From: Shimia ponticola
Lineage (GTDB): Bacteria > Pseudomonadota > Alphaproteobacteria > Rhodobacterales > Rhodobacteraceae
Direction: 5' to 3'
Length of the DNA stretch: 64,000 nt
Assembly: GCF_007995215.1 (NCBI RefSeq)
Contig: NZ_VCDK01000003.1
Span: 806,001 to 870,000, forward strand
Below the pieces are notes generated by a model that was given only the letters and a program-made list of their open reading frames with translations, searched no databases and had not been told where the DNA came from. The position numbers were made by a program, and so were the translations under genes. Below, piece after piece: positions 37,054-46,566 of the stretch. Within the stretch, counting starts at the first letter, position 1; the number at the start of each line of letters is the position of its first letter.

Positions 37054-38268
37054 ATGACAACCGCCAGCCGCCCCGTTTACCTCAACCGCAACAGCCATCC
37101 GCATATTTCCACGCTGATTGCGTTGGCGGCTGTGTCGTCGCTGGCTCTGAACATGTTTCTGCCGTCACTGCCGAATATGACGACCTTTTTCCAAACGGAC
37201 TATGGCGTCATGCAATTGTCCGTTGGCCTGTTTCTGATGATGAACGGGCTTTTGCAAATCGTCGTTGGCCCACTCTCGGATCGGTTTGGCCGTCGCCCGG
37301 TCATCTTGGGCGGCGTCATCATCTTTGCCATCGCATCTGTCGGCTGCGCGCTGGCAAGATCCATCGAAGTCTTCTTGGCCTTCCGGATGCTGCAATCGGT
37401 GATCTCGGTCGGGCTTGTCCTGGGTCGCGCAGCCATTCGCGACATGGTGGGTCAACTGCAAGCTGCCTCCATGATTGGCTACGTGACCATGGCCATGTCA
37501 GTGATTCCCATGATTGCGCCTGCCATCGGGGGCGAACTGGACACAGCCTTCAATTGGCAGGCGACGTTCTGGGTCATGGCCGGATTGGCCACCATCGTCG
37601 GCATCATCACGTGGTTCGATTTCGGAGAAACCTCCACCACCCAATCGGCAAGCTTCGCCGCCCAGTTCAAGCAATACCCCGAATTGTTCACCTCGCGCCG
37701 GTTCTGGGGCTACACATTTGCTATGATGTTTGGCGCAGGCACCTTCTTTGCCTTCCTCGGCGGCGGACCTTTTGTCGGAAGCGAGGTCTTCGGCCTCACC
37801 CCTGACGTCTTCGGCTATTATTTCGGCGCACCCGCCGTTGGGTATTTTGTCGGCAACTATATCTCTGGTCGCTTTTCCGAACGCGTCGGCGTGAACACGA
37901 TGATCCTGATCGGCGCGGCAGTGATGGCTACGGGCCTCTCTGCGTCGCTCATCCTCTTCGTGACCGGCACACCCACGCCGCTCAGCTTCTTTGGGTTCAT
38001 GTGTTTTGTGGGCCTCGGCAATGGCATGGTCCTGCCTAATGCCATGGCAGGACTTTTGTCCGTGAAACCCCATCTCGCGGGCAGCGCATCTGGTGTTGCA
38101 GGTGCCTTCATGACCGTGGGCGGCGCGGCACTCTCTGCCCTCGCTGGCGCGCTGCTCGGCCCCGGCACCGGTGCTTTCCCCCTGCTCGCACTTATGGTCG
38201 CGAGCGCGATCCTTTCGCTCTTGATGATCGTCTACGTCATCCGGCGTGAGGCACAGGTCACTGGATAG
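37054..38268 (+). CDS. MFS transporter, Bcr/CflA type
   Basis: A 404-residue permease with 12 hydrophobic helices. The motif A region is 'LQIVVGPLSDRFGRRPVILGG' (about 68-88), and motif C-like 'MSVIPMIAPAIGGELDTAFNWQATFWVMAG' fits the drug-exporting Bcr/CflA branch. It is wedged between the pccB operator and pccR, so it may be co-regulated with propionate genes, possibly exporting an organic acid; that is inference. Confidence 0.88.
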   Translation: MTTASRPVYLNRNSHPHISTLIALAAVSSLALNMFLPSLPNMTTFFQTDYGVMQLSVGLFLMMNGLLQIVVGPLSDRFGRRPVILGGVIIFAIASVGCALARSIEVFLAFRMLQSVISVGLVLGRAAIRDMVGQLQAASMIGYVTMAMSVIPMIAPAIGGELDTAFNWQATFWVMAGLATIVGIITWFDFGETSTTQSASFAAQFKQYPELFTSRRFWGYTFAMMFGAGTFFAFLGGGPFVGSEVFGLTPDVFGYYFGAPAVGYFVGNYISGRFSERVGVNTMILIGAAVMATGLSASLILFVTGTPTPLSFFGFMCFVGLGNGMVLPNAMAGLLSVKPHLAGSASGVAGAFMTVGGAALSALAGALLGPGTGAFPLLALMVASAILSLLMIVYVIRREAQVTG

Positions 38269-38269
38269 A

Positions 38270-38309
38270 TTTGCAAACCCGCTGTAGGAAAGCGGCCAAG
38301 GTTTGCAAA
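38270..38309. promoter_or_regulatory. TTTGCAAA pair upstream of the PccR-type gene
   Basis: Perfect TTTGCAAA copies at 38270-38277 and 38302-38309, 24 bases apart. The second ends 14 bases before ATG 38324, right beside the ribosome-binding site, so a bound regulator would block its own expression. Autoregulation is inferred. Confidence 0.65.
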
Positions 38310-38323
38310 CTCAGGACGCTGCA

Positions 38324-39715
38324 ATGGCACGCGAAAAACTCTATGCCGGTGCGAAACTCCGCGAATTGCGTGGCCGACTGAAGCTGACGCAAAAGGACTT
38401 CGCCGCCAAACTCGGTGTGTCGCTGCCCTATCTGAACCAGATGGAGAACAATAACCGCCCGGTCTCGGCCTCGGTGGTTTTGGGCCTCGCGCAGGAATTC
38501 GGGTTCGACGTCACCGAACTCAGCACCGGCGACAGCGCGCGACTGGTGGCCGACATGCAAGAGGCCTTGGCAGACCCGGTCTTTCCCGACGCGCCGTCCC
38601 TTTCCGACATCCGCCTTGCCGCCTCAAACGCCCCTGCGCTGGCCCGAGCCTTCCTCGAACTGCATCGCGCCTACCGCCAATCCAATGAACGCCTCGCGTC
38701 GCTCGACGAAGCCCTTGGCCGCGACGACGCCCGCCCCGTTCCCAGCCCGTGGGAAGAGGTCCGCGACTTCTTTCACTACTGCAACAATTATATCGACGCT
38801 GTGGACCACGCCGCCGAGTCATTTGCCACGCAGTCCGGACACCGCGACATCCGCCTCAGCGCGGTTGAGGCCCTGCATCGCCACGGGATCAAGGTCACGT
38901 TCGAGGATACCGACGTCATACGCCGCTTCGACGGTGAAACGCTCACCATCTCGAACCACGTTCCCCTTGGGACGCTGCGGTTTCAACTCCTTCTGCAGGT
39001 GGCCCTGATCACGCGCGGCGACCTGATTGAGGCGACGCTCGACCTCGCCCGTTTCCAGTCGGACGCCGCCCGCGACATCGCCAAGATCGGCCTTGCCAAC
39101 TATTTCGCAGGCGCAGCCCTGATGCCCTATCAAGAGTTTCACCGGGCCGCTCAGGACGTCCGCCATGACCTGCAACGGCTATCGGACATGTTCGGGGCCT
39201 CCATCGAGCAAGTCGCCCATCGCCTCTCGACCTTGCAACGCCCGGGCCTCAGCGGAATTCCTTTCTTCTTTGTCCGCGTGGACCAAGCTGGCACGATCAC
39301 CAAGCGCCACTCGGCCACCACCCTGCAATTCGCCCGCTTCGGCGGCGCCTGCCCGCTCTGGAATGTTCACATGGCGTTCGAAACCCCGGGCCGCTTCCTG
39401 CGCCAACTCGCGGAAACCCCAGATGGTCGGCGCTATTTCTGCCTCGCCCGCGCGGTCAGCAAACAAGGCGGCCACTGGGGCGCGCCTACCCGGCGCTACG
39501 CCATCGGGTTGGGGTGTGAGGTCAACCACGCAGGCGCGCTGGTTTATGCCGACAACATGGACATCACGAACCCGCAAGCATTTGAGCCTATCGGAATCTC
39601 CTGCCGGATTTGTGAGCGGGTGAATTGTCATCAACGCTCTGTCCCACCACTCGAACGCCAACTCGACGTTGACCCCAACATCCGCGAGGTCCTGCCCTAC
39701 AGAGTTGCACGTTAG
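38324..39715 (+). CDS. pccR: Short-chain fatty acyl-CoA regulator, PccR/ScfR type
   Basis: A 463-residue regulator. Residues 6-62 form an XRE helix-turn-helix ('LRELRGRLKLTQKDFAAKLGVSLPYLNQMENNNRP'). The middle is an ImmA/IrrE-type fold, but the expected zinc motif HExxH is absent. The C-terminal ScfR (DUF2083-like) part has 'GISCRICERVNCHQR' with paired cysteines. Members sense propionyl- or acetyl-CoA and control pcc, prp or glyoxylate genes. Its place beside the pccB operator supports the PccR call. ATG 38324 is preferred to TTG 38303. Confidence 0.9.
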   Translation: MAREKLYAGAKLRELRGRLKLTQKDFAAKLGVSLPYLNQMENNNRPVSASVVLGLAQEFGFDVTELSTGDSARLVADMQEALADPVFPDAPSLSDIRLAASNAPALARAFLELHRAYRQSNERLASLDEALGRDDARPVPSPWEEVRDFFHYCNNYIDAVDHAAESFATQSGHRDIRLSAVEALHRHGIKVTFEDTDVIRRFDGETLTISNHVPLGTLRFQLLLQVALITRGDLIEATLDLARFQSDAARDIAKIGLANYFAGAALMPYQEFHRAAQDVRHDLQRLSDMFGASIEQVAHRLSTLQRPGLSGIPFFFVRVDQAGTITKRHSATTLQFARFGGACPLWNVHMAFETPGRFLRQLAETPDGRRYFCLARAVSKQGGHWGAPTRRYAIGLGCEVNHAGALVYADNMDITNPQAFEPIGISCRICERVNCHQRSVPPLERQLDVDPNIREVLPYRVAR

Positions 39716-39824
39716 TTCAGATAGCGCCGGTCCGAGGGGTGGCGCAATCGCGCCGCCCCGTGGGGGCGGATCGGCGCGGCGCAACGGTTCCCGTTGCGCG
39801 GTGCACCCGTGCTACTCACGCCAA

Positions 39825-40718
39825 TTACGGCGTCTTCGTCGCCGGAGCAGGCGGCGTTACCGCCCGCGCCCGCTGCGCCTCGCGCCACGCGATATACACC
39901 ACAGCGCCCAAAATTAGCCCGCCGCCCAAAATCACAAACCCATCCAGCGGCTCATTAAAGATCAGCAGCCCCACCAGCGTCGCCCACACCAACTGCAAGA
40001 ACGTCACCGGTTGTGTCACCGTCACAGGGGCCTCTCTGAACGCAAATGTCATCGTGTAATGCCCCGCCGTCGCCAGCGCTGCGACAACAAAAAGCCAACC
40101 CAGATCGGCCATCGTCGGCGTTTCCCACACCGCCAGAGCCATAGGGGCCAGACCAATCGTCACCGTGATCGACAACATGCCAACAACCATCGTCGGGCTG
40201 ACCCGATCCGCCATCACCTTGGCAATCAGATACCCCGCCGCGAACATCGTAGCCGTAAACAGCATCGCCAGATGCGCCAGCCCCACCTCACGGAAGCCGG
40301 GTCGCAGGATCACCAGCACGCCCACCATCGCCACAACCACCGCCGCAATCCGCCGCGCCGCCAGCTTCTCTCCGAGGAAAATCGCCGCCCCGATCGTGAC
40401 CAGCACAGGCGCGAGGTAATTCATCGCCGTCACCTCCGCGACCGGCAAAATGCCCATGGCGAAAAACCACGTCGTCACGCCCAGCGAATGCACAACACCA
40501 CGCAGGCCAAACATCTTCCAGCCCCGGGCATCCAGCCCCTCATCCAGCATGGGCTTGATCATCGGGATCAGGAACACAAGCCCCAGCACATACCGCAAAA
40601 ACGCCGCCTGCGCCGCCGGCACCCGCCCGCCCAAATGTTTGACAACAGCCGCCACACCGACAAAGCACAGCCCCGTCAGCACCATCCAAAACACCCCATG
40701 AAGCGGTCGATTGCGCAT
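39825..40718 (-). CDS. EamA/DMT family transporter
   Basis: A 297-residue, ten-helix protein made of two EamA repeats, starting MRNRPLHGVFWMVLTGLCFV. 'AMNYLAPVLVTIGAAIFLGEKLAARRIAAVVVAMVGVLVILRPGF' ends the first repeat and 'QPVTFLQLVWATLVGLLIFNEPLDGFVILGGGLIL' the second. The frame is open upstream to 40886 but without family sequence. Substrate unknown. The 109-base gap to pccR is convergent and holds GC-rich palindromes such as GCGCAACGG-TTCC-CGTTGCGC at 39777-39797. Confidence 0.86.
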   Translation of the reverse strand: MRNRPLHGVFWMVLTGLCFVGVAAVVKHLGGRVPAAQAAFLRYVLGLVFLIPMIKPMLDEGLDARGWKMFGLRGVVHSLGVTTWFFAMGILPVAEVTAMNYLAPVLVTIGAAIFLGEKLAARRIAAVVVAMVGVLVILRPGFREVGLAHLAMLFTATMFAAGYLIAKVMADRVSPTMVVGMLSITVTIGLAPMALAVWETPTMADLGWLFVVAALATAGHYTMTFAFREAPVTVTQPVTFLQLVWATLVGLLIFNEPLDGFVILGGGLILGAVVYIAWREAQRARAVTPPAPATKTP

Positions 40719-40829
40719 AGGTCTTGGTCGCAGGCGTCGGGGTAACGCACAACCCCCTTGGCACAATCCAGAGGACCTGACGCGGAACCCAAAATAACGC
40801 GCTGCACTCAAAAAATGAAAGTATCGCAG

Positions 40830-40935
40830 TCCCGGACCTGATCCGGGACCTCTTCTTATGGGAGGCAAAAAAAGGCCCCGGATCAAGTCCGGGGCTGCGT
40901 GGGGGTGCTACCCGTCCCGGGCCTGACCCGGGACC
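40830..40935. repeat. Three related short palindromic repeats
   Basis: Copies of a CCCGGA(C/T)...ATCCGGG type palindrome: 40830-40850, 40875-40895 (GCCCCGGATCAAGTCCGGGGC) and 40914-40935. Such 'CCCGGACTTGATCCGGG' repeats are common between genes in alphaproteobacteria, as I recall. The 272-base gap holds no gene. Confidence 0.75.
40867..40895 (-). terminator. Probable terminator of the YebC-type gene, built from a repeat
   Basis: The middle palindrome, read on the minus strand, gives GCCCCGG-acttga-CCGGGGC followed by CTTTTTTT. This would end the YebC-type transcript (stop 40992). The other two copies lack a T-tract. Confidence 0.7.
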
Positions 40936-40991
40936 TCGACGTCAAAAGAACAGACCCAGGCCATCGAGACCCCGGTCATGCCCGAGGCGCG

Positions 40992-41732
40992 CTAGAGCTG
41001 CGCCATGACCTCGTCCGAGACCTCGAAATTCGCGGTCACGCGTTGAATGTCGTCGTCGTCTTCCAGCACTTCGATCAGGCGCATGACCTTTTGTGCGCCG
41101 TCCAGATCGAGCTCTGTGGTGGTCTGCGGTTTCCAGACCAGCTTGGTTGACTCCGCCTCGCCCAACTCGCTTTCCAACGCATCAGACACAGCCGCCAGAT
41201 CGGTGTCCGCGCAATAGATCGCGTGGCCGTCGTCGCTGCTTTCGACGTCTTCTGCTCCGGCCTCCAGGGCCGCCATCATGATGGTGTCTTCGTCGCCTGC
41301 GTCTGCGGGATAGAGCACCTCGCCTTTGCGGTCGAACATGAAGCTGACCGACCCGGTTTCGCCCAGGTTGCCGCCGTGTTTTGAGAAGGTTGAGCGCACG
41401 GTGGATGCCGTCCGGTTGCGGTTGTCGGTCATCGCCTCAACGATCACCGCAATGCCACCGGGGCCATATCCTTCATACCGGATTTCGTCATAGCTTTCCG
41501 CGTCGCCGCCTTGCGATTTCTTGATCGCGCGTTCGATCACGTCCTTTGGTACCGATTGGCTCTTGGCTTCTTTCACGGCCAAGCGCAGGCGCGGGTTCTT
41601 GTCCGGGTCGGGATCACCCATCTTTGCCGCGACAGTGATTTCCTTCGACAGTTTGGAAAACAGCTTTGAGCGCAGCTTATCCTGACGGCCTTTACGGTGT
41701 TGGATATTTGCCCATTTTGAGTGGCCTGCCAT
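40992..41732 (-). CDS. YebC/PmpR family transcriptional regulator
   Basis: A 246-residue protein. The N-terminus '[37 protein letters not shown]' is the family hallmark; '[40 protein letters not shown]' is the core. Members were named as DNA-binding regulators; recent work on YebC points to translation of proline-rich stretches. Length is normal (about 245). RBS GGGAGAGACC lies before the ATG. Confidence 0.93.
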   Translation of the reverse strand: MAGHSKWANIQHRKGRQDKLRSKLFSKLSKEITVAAKMGDPDPDKNPRLRLAVKEAKSQSVPKDVIERAIKKSQGGDAESYDEIRYEGYGPGGIAVIVEAMTDNRNRTASTVRSTFSKHGGNLGETGSVSFMFDRKGEVLYPADAGDEDTIMMAALEAGAEDVESSDDGHAIYCADTDLAAVSDALESELGEAESTKLVWKPQTTTELDLDGAQKVMRLIEVLEDDDDIQRVTANFEVSDEVMAQL

Positions 41733-41913
41733 GGGTCTCTCCCGGTCCGGTATGCGATGTAGATTGAGTTCGCTGTTCTATAGGCCTTTGGGAAAAGACG
41801 GGCAATCCCCGCCTCTGAGGCCCATTGGCGGGTTGTCCGCTGACAATTTCTTGGGCTTGGCGAGGGCAGTTTGGCCTGCTTAGGGTGAGCCAACGCATCA
41901 AGGACCCTTGCAG

Positions 41914-43836
41914 ATGACCGACTTTCTCCTCCTCGCCTTTGTCTTTCTGATCGCTGGGGTGGTGTCTGTGCCCATCGCGTCACGGCTAGGGCTTGGGTCT
42001 GTTCTTGGATACCTGATCGCGGGCATCGTCATCAGCCCGGTTCTGGCGGCGCTGAATGTCGATGTGATCTCGATCCAGCATTTCGCGGAATTTGGCGTTG
42101 TCATGATGCTGTTTCTGGTCGGGTTGGAGCTGAACCCGAAAGAGCTTTGGGCGATGCGCAGCAGGCTCATGGGGCTGGGCGGCGGACAGGTCGGACTGAC
42201 GACACTGGCCTTCATGGGCGCAGCGATGGCGCTTGGACAACCCTGGACCGTTGCGCTGGCGATTGGCCTCATCCTGTCCCTGTCCTCGACGGCTATTGTG
42301 CTTCAGACGCTGAATGAAAAGGGCCTGATGTCGAGCGACGGCGGACGCGCCAGCTTTGCGGTTCTGCTGTTCGAGGATATCGCCGTCATCCCAATGCTCG
42401 CGCTGCTGCCGCTCCTTGCCATGCCGGATCTCGTGGCACTTGGCGGTGGGCATGCAGGCGGCGACGGAGGTGATCACGGCGGCGCACCCATGAGCCTAGT
42501 TGCCGGGCTGAACGGGTGGCAAACCGCGCTTGTGAACCTTGGGGCCGTCGGGTTTGTCATTGTATTAGGAAGCTACCTGACACGCCCGATCTTTCGCTTT
42601 ATCGCGCTGGCCAATTTGCGTGAGTTGTTCGTCGCCACGGCCCTGATGATGGTGGTTGGCATCGCGCTCTTGATGTCGCTCGTGGGGCTGTCTCCGGCGC
42701 TTGGCACGTTCCTGGCCGGTGTCGTCTTGGCCAACAGCGAATACCGCCACGAGTTAGAGAGCGATATCGACCCCTTCCGGGGCCTCTTGCTCGGGCTGTT
42801 CTTCATGACGGTCGGTGCGGCAATCAATTTCGTTCTGCTGTTCGACAATCTGCTCAGCATTCTTGCACTCACCGTCGGTGTAATCTTCATCAAAGGCGCA
42901 ATCCTTTACCTCATCGCGGTCGGCGCACGGATGCAGGGTGGTGATAAATGGCTGCTGACACTCGGCATGGCCCAGACAGGGGAATTCGGCTTTGTCTTGC
43001 TTTCATTTGCCGTTGCGAACGCAGTCTTGCCACAAGGCCTGTCTGACCAGCTTTTGCTGGTGATTGCGCTGTCGATGTTGGCCACACCAGCGCTGTTCAT
43101 TCTGTATGATCGGGTGATCGCGCCACGCTATGTCGGGGGCGAAGACCGTGATGCGGATACGATTGAGGAAACCAATCACATCATCATCGCCGGGCGGGGC
43201 CGCGTTGGCGGTATGGTGGACCGAATGCTGTCGGTAGCGGGCTACAAAACAACGGTGATCGACTACAGCTCGCAGCAGTTGGAGAACCTGCGAAAATTCG
43301 GGGTGCAGGCCTATTTCGGCGATGCCACACGGCCCGATCTTCTTAACGCTGCGGGGATCAAGGACGCCAAGCTATTCGTCATTGCGATTGATGGGAAAGA
43401 GCAGATCACCGAACTGGTGCGTTATGTCGTGACAACCTATCCGGATGTGCATGTCATGGCGCGCGCGGTGAACCGCCACCATGTCTACGAACTTTACGCC
43501 GTAGGGTGCCGCGATATCATCCGCGAAACCTATGACAGTTCAATCCGCATGGGCCGCTCGGCGTTCGAGGCATTAGGCATTCCGCGCGACACCGCACAGG
43601 CCATGGCAGACCATTTCGACATGCGCGACCGACAGTCCATGATTTCAGTTGCAGACGCTTATGACGTGAACATCCCAGCGGTCGAGAACGATGCCTACAT
43701 GACCCGCGTTCGGCAGGTCCTCGGCCCGATCAATGATCAGGTCGGTCAAGAACTGAACAGCATCCGGGACGGCAGCGCACCGGATGAATTCCCGCCTCTA
43801 CGGGTAGAGGGGCCAGATGAAGGGAATGGCGGCTGA
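41914..43836 (+). CDS. CPA2 family monovalent cation:proton antiporter with TrkA-N domain
   Basis: A 640-residue Kef-type protein. Residues 1-380 hold about 12 helices, with 'SSTAIVLQTLNEKGL' and 'SPALGTFLAGVVLANSEYRHELESDIDPFRGLLLGLFFMTVG' as typical signatures. Residues about 415-530 form a Rossmann RCK/TrkA-N domain ('HIIIAGRGRVGGMVDRML'). KefB/C proteins export K+ in exchange for H+ under electrophile stress. ATG 41914 is chosen over TTG 41908. Its 3' end overlaps the convergent SLC13 gene by 39 bases. Confidence 0.9.
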   Translation: MTDFLLLAFVFLIAGVVSVPIASRLGLGSVLGYLIAGIVISPVLAALNVDVISIQHFAEFGVVMMLFLVGLELNPKELWAMRSRLMGLGGGQVGLTTLAFMGAAMALGQPWTVALAIGLILSLSSTAIVLQTLNEKGLMSSDGGRASFAVLLFEDIAVIPMLALLPLLAMPDLVALGGGHAGGDGGDHGGAPMSLVAGLNGWQTALVNLGAVGFVIVLGSYLTRPIFRFIALANLRELFVATALMMVVGIALLMSLVGLSPALGTFLAGVVLANSEYRHELESDIDPFRGLLLGLFFMTVGAAINFVLLFDNLLSILALTVGVIFIKGAILYLIAVGARMQGGDKWLLTLGMAQTGEFGFVLLSFAVANAVLPQGLSDQLLLVIALSMLATPALFILYDRVIAPRYVGGEDRDADTIEETNHIIIAGRGRVGGMVDRMLSVAGYKTTVIDYSSQQLENLRKFGVQAYFGDATRPDLLNAAGIKDAKLFVIAIDGKEQITELVRYVVTTYPDVHVMARAVNRHHVYELYAVGCRDIIRETYDSSIRMGRSAFEALGIPRDTAQAMADHFDMRDRQSMISVADAYDVNIPAVENDAYMTRVRQVLGPINDQVGQELNSIRDGSAPDEFPPLRVEGPDEGNGG

Positions 43837-45588
43837 GGCCAAGATCCCGATAGACAGGTTCAGCGGGATGCCGACCTTGAGAAAGTCCGAGAACTTGTAG
43901 CCACCGGGACCGTAGACCAGCATGTTTGTCTGGTAGCCAATTGGCGTGGCGAATGAGCAGGACGCCGCGACCATGACGGCCACGACCAAGGGACGTGGGT
44001 CCATGCCAACGGCAGCGGCCAGCCCGATGGCGATCGGTGTGACGACCACGGCGACGGCGTTGTTTGATACCGTTTCGGTTAGCACCGATGTCAGCAGATA
44101 GATCGCCCAGATGATCAGGAATGGCGGCAATCCGGACAGTGCAGGGGCCAGCGCGTTGACGATCAGTTGCACAGCGCCTGACGCATCCAAGGCCGCGCCA
44201 ATGGCCAGCATCGAAAAGATCAGCGCCAGCAGACGCCCGTCGATAAACGAAAACGCCTCGTCCGCGTCGATACAGCGGGTCAAAAGAACGATGGCCACGG
44301 CGATGACCGACATCATCAGGATCGGCGCAATACCAAGCCCAGCGAACGCCACCAAAAGGGCCAGCGCGCCGAGAACGATGGGCGCATGGCTTCGGCGATA
44401 GGCCCGTTCCGAAGGTGTGGTGACATCCACAAGCCCCATGTCATTGGCCAGACGCTGAATGTCTTCGGGCGCGCCTTCGAGCAGAAGCGTATCGCCGACC
44501 TGCACGACAAGATCGTCCAACTGTCGCCCGATGTTTTGCGACCTGCGATGCACGGCCAGCGGATAGACACCATAGCGGCGGCGCAGACGCAGATTGCCCA
44601 GCGACCGCCCAACCATGCGCGCGCCGGGGGTGATCAGCACTTCGACCGTTTTGGTCTGCACCGACGACAGCTGATCAACCATTTTCACGTCTTTCGACGC
44701 CTGCAGCCCCAACAGCTCGGTCATCTCGGTTCTCAGAACCACCCGGTCACCCGCCTGAAGGATGACGCCTGTCAGGTTCCGCCGCAGCGAGGCATCGCCG
44801 CGCAGCACGTCGACAAGCCGCACGCCTTCGCGTTTGAAGAGATCAATTTCGCCGACATCACGCCCGATCAGGGCGGACCCCTCTGGCACCGCCACTTCGG
44901 TAAAGAATTTCATCTTGGACTTGGAGCCACTGAGCAGCGTCGCCATCGTGTCCCTCTTGGGCAGCAGCATCGGCGCAAAGTAGCGCAGATAGATGACGCC
45001 CCAGATCACCAGAATGATGCCAAGAGGCGTGACCTCGAACATCGAGAAAGGCTCAAGCCCCTGATCGCGGGCGACGCCATCGACCAACAAGTTTGTAGAG
45101 GTGCCGATCAATGTCAGCGTCCCGCCGAGGATCGCGGCATAGCTGAGCGGGATCAGGACCTTGGATGCGCTCATGTTCATGCTGGCGGCCAGTTGCACAA
45201 AGACAGGGATCATGACGACCACAACGGGCGTGTTCGACACGAACGCCGAAGCGATGACGACAAATCCAAGAAGAAAGGCAATGGCGACAAATTTCTGTCG
45301 CTTGGCCTGCGCCTCGGCAACAACAGTGAACGCATCGAGAGCCCCGGTCCGCACCAACGCCCCCATTAGCACAAACATCGCCGCAATGGTCCAAGGCGCC
45401 GGGTTAGACAGGATCGATAGCGCAGCGTCATAGGGCAAAACCCCCATGGCCAGCATCAAAGCCGCGCCGCCGATGGCAACGACCTCGGTCGGATAGACCT
45501 CGCGCACGAAGAGCACGAACATGAGGACAACGACAGAAAGGGCCACCGCGGCTTCGCCGGTTGGCGATAGGTTCAGATACTCGACCAT
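43798..45588 (-). CDS. SLC13-type anion permease with two TrkA-C domains
   Basis: A 596-residue membrane protein. An N-terminal transport half (about 1-200, with 'NTPVVVVMIPVFVQLAASMNMSASKVLIPLSYAAILGGTLTLIGTSTNLLVDG') and C-terminal half (about 395-596, with 'SNNAVAVVVTPIAIGLA' and 'FATPIGYQTNMLVYGPGGYKFSDFLKVG') flank two TrkA-C regulatory domains at about 210-370. This architecture is that of sodium/sulfate or dicarboxylate symporters (SLC13/DASS). The anion cannot be fixed from sequence. Confidence 0.88.
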   Translation of the reverse strand: MVEYLNLSPTGEAAVALSVVVLMFVLFVREVYPTEVVAIGGAALMLAMGVLPYDAALSILSNPAPWTIAAMFVLMGALVRTGALDAFTVVAEAQAKRQKFVAIAFLLGFVVIASAFVSNTPVVVVMIPVFVQLAASMNMSASKVLIPLSYAAILGGTLTLIGTSTNLLVDGVARDQGLEPFSMFEVTPLGIILVIWGVIYLRYFAPMLLPKRDTMATLLSGSKSKMKFFTEVAVPEGSALIGRDVGEIDLFKREGVRLVDVLRGDASLRRNLTGVILQAGDRVVLRTEMTELLGLQASKDVKMVDQLSSVQTKTVEVLITPGARMVGRSLGNLRLRRRYGVYPLAVHRRSQNIGRQLDDLVVQVGDTLLLEGAPEDIQRLANDMGLVDVTTPSERAYRRSHAPIVLGALALLVAFAGLGIAPILMMSVIAVAIVLLTRCIDADEAFSFIDGRLLALIFSMLAIGAALDASGAVQLIVNALAPALSGLPPFLIIWAIYLLTSVLTETVSNNAVAVVVTPIAIGLAAAVGMDPRPLVVAVMVAASCSFATPIGYQTNMLVYGPGGYKFSDFLKVGIPLNLSIGILASAAIPFIWPLYP

Positions 45589-45623
45589 GGTCCGGTTCCC
45601 TGTAACAGCCGAACCTGTTTCGC

Positions 45624-46562
45624 CTATGGCGCAGTGTCACGCAAGCCGTGCTGCGCATCATGCGGCTCGGACGACGTGCTAGGTCTGCGCGGCTGCACAA
45701 GGAACAGGCCAACGAACATCAACCCGACAGAGGCCCAGACCCAGTTGGAATAGCTTTCTCCCAACAAGAGGATGGCCCAGAAAACGCCAAAGCCCGTCAC
45801 CCAATAGCTGACCTGGGCCGCAAAGGTCGGACCGGTGCGCCCGACCAACCAGACATAGGTTGTATAGACGGCCGCGTGGATCAAAGCAGAGGCGGCATGG
45901 GCATAATCAGGTGCGCCAAGCGGCAAGGTCGGCACGATGAACTGTCCAGTGCCCAGCGCCAAAGGTGCAGACAGGATGCAGCCGATGATCGACGCCCCAG
46001 CCAATGCCTGCACGGGATCGAGGCCGCGCAATCCAATCCGCGCCACCAGATTCCCTTCGAACGCGTAACAGAGCGGTGCCACGAGTGCGACAGGTACCCA
46101 AGCGACCATGGAACGGTCAGGAAGGCTTGCGTCAGGGGCCACAATCAAAAGAACGCCCATCAGACCGATGGTCAGGCCTGCTGCGCGCAGCCAACTGAAC
46201 CGGTCGAGCCCCAGCGCCATCGAGATAGGAAAAGCCAGCATCGGCACGGTTGAGAGCAACACGGACATCAGTCCGGACGGCAAATGCACAACCGCCTGAT
46301 AGGACGCGGAATTCGGAATGATCGTGCCAATCATGGCGATCATCACATAGATGGGCAGGACGCGTGCGTTGAACGGCAGGCTCTTGCCCTGAATACGGAC
46401 AATCAGGCCTAGCACAACCGCACCCAGTGCAAGCTGCCAGAAGATCAGCCCAAAATGCTGATAGCCCGTGCTGACGGCGATCTTGGCAAGTGGCTGTGTA
46501 ATCCCCCAGGCCGCACCGGCAAGGATCAGGACACCAACAAAAAACCAGCGGGATGAATGCAT
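45624..46562 (-). CDS. EamA/DMT family transporter with structured leader
   Basis: A 312-residue, ten-helix exporter with two EamA repeats: 'GAAWGITQPLAKIAVSTG', 'GTIIPNSASYQAVVHLPSGLMSVLLSTVPMLAFPISMALGLDRFSWLRAAGLTIGLMGVLLIVAPD' and 'AAQVSYWVTGFGVFWAILLLGESYSNWVWASVGLMFVGLFLVQPR'. The ribosome-binding site GGAGG (eight bases before ATG) can be masked by an upstream complement, see the regulatory entry. Substrate unknown, amino acids being typical. Confidence 0.86.
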   Translation of the reverse strand: MHSSRWFFVGVLILAGAAWGITQPLAKIAVSTGYQHFGLIFWQLALGAVVLGLIVRIQGKSLPFNARVLPIYVMIAMIGTIIPNSASYQAVVHLPSGLMSVLLSTVPMLAFPISMALGLDRFSWLRAAGLTIGLMGVLLIVAPDASLPDRSMVAWVPVALVAPLCYAFEGNLVARIGLRGLDPVQALAGASIIGCILSAPLALGTGQFIVPTLPLGAPDYAHAASALIHAAVYTTYVWLVGRTGPTFAAQVSYWVTGFGVFWAILLLGESYSNWVWASVGLMFVGLFLVQPRRPSTSSEPHDAQHGLRDTAP

Positions 46563-46566
46563 GACA

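Noticed and set aside
39716-39824. Terminator between pccR and the EamA gene
   Set aside because: The palindromes there are GC-rich and stable but no T-tract follows on either strand, so no intrinsic terminator is claimed.
44386-45369. A 327-residue plus-strand frame opposite the SLC13 gene
   Set aside because: Shadow frame; the minus strand encodes a complete permease with TrkA-C domains.
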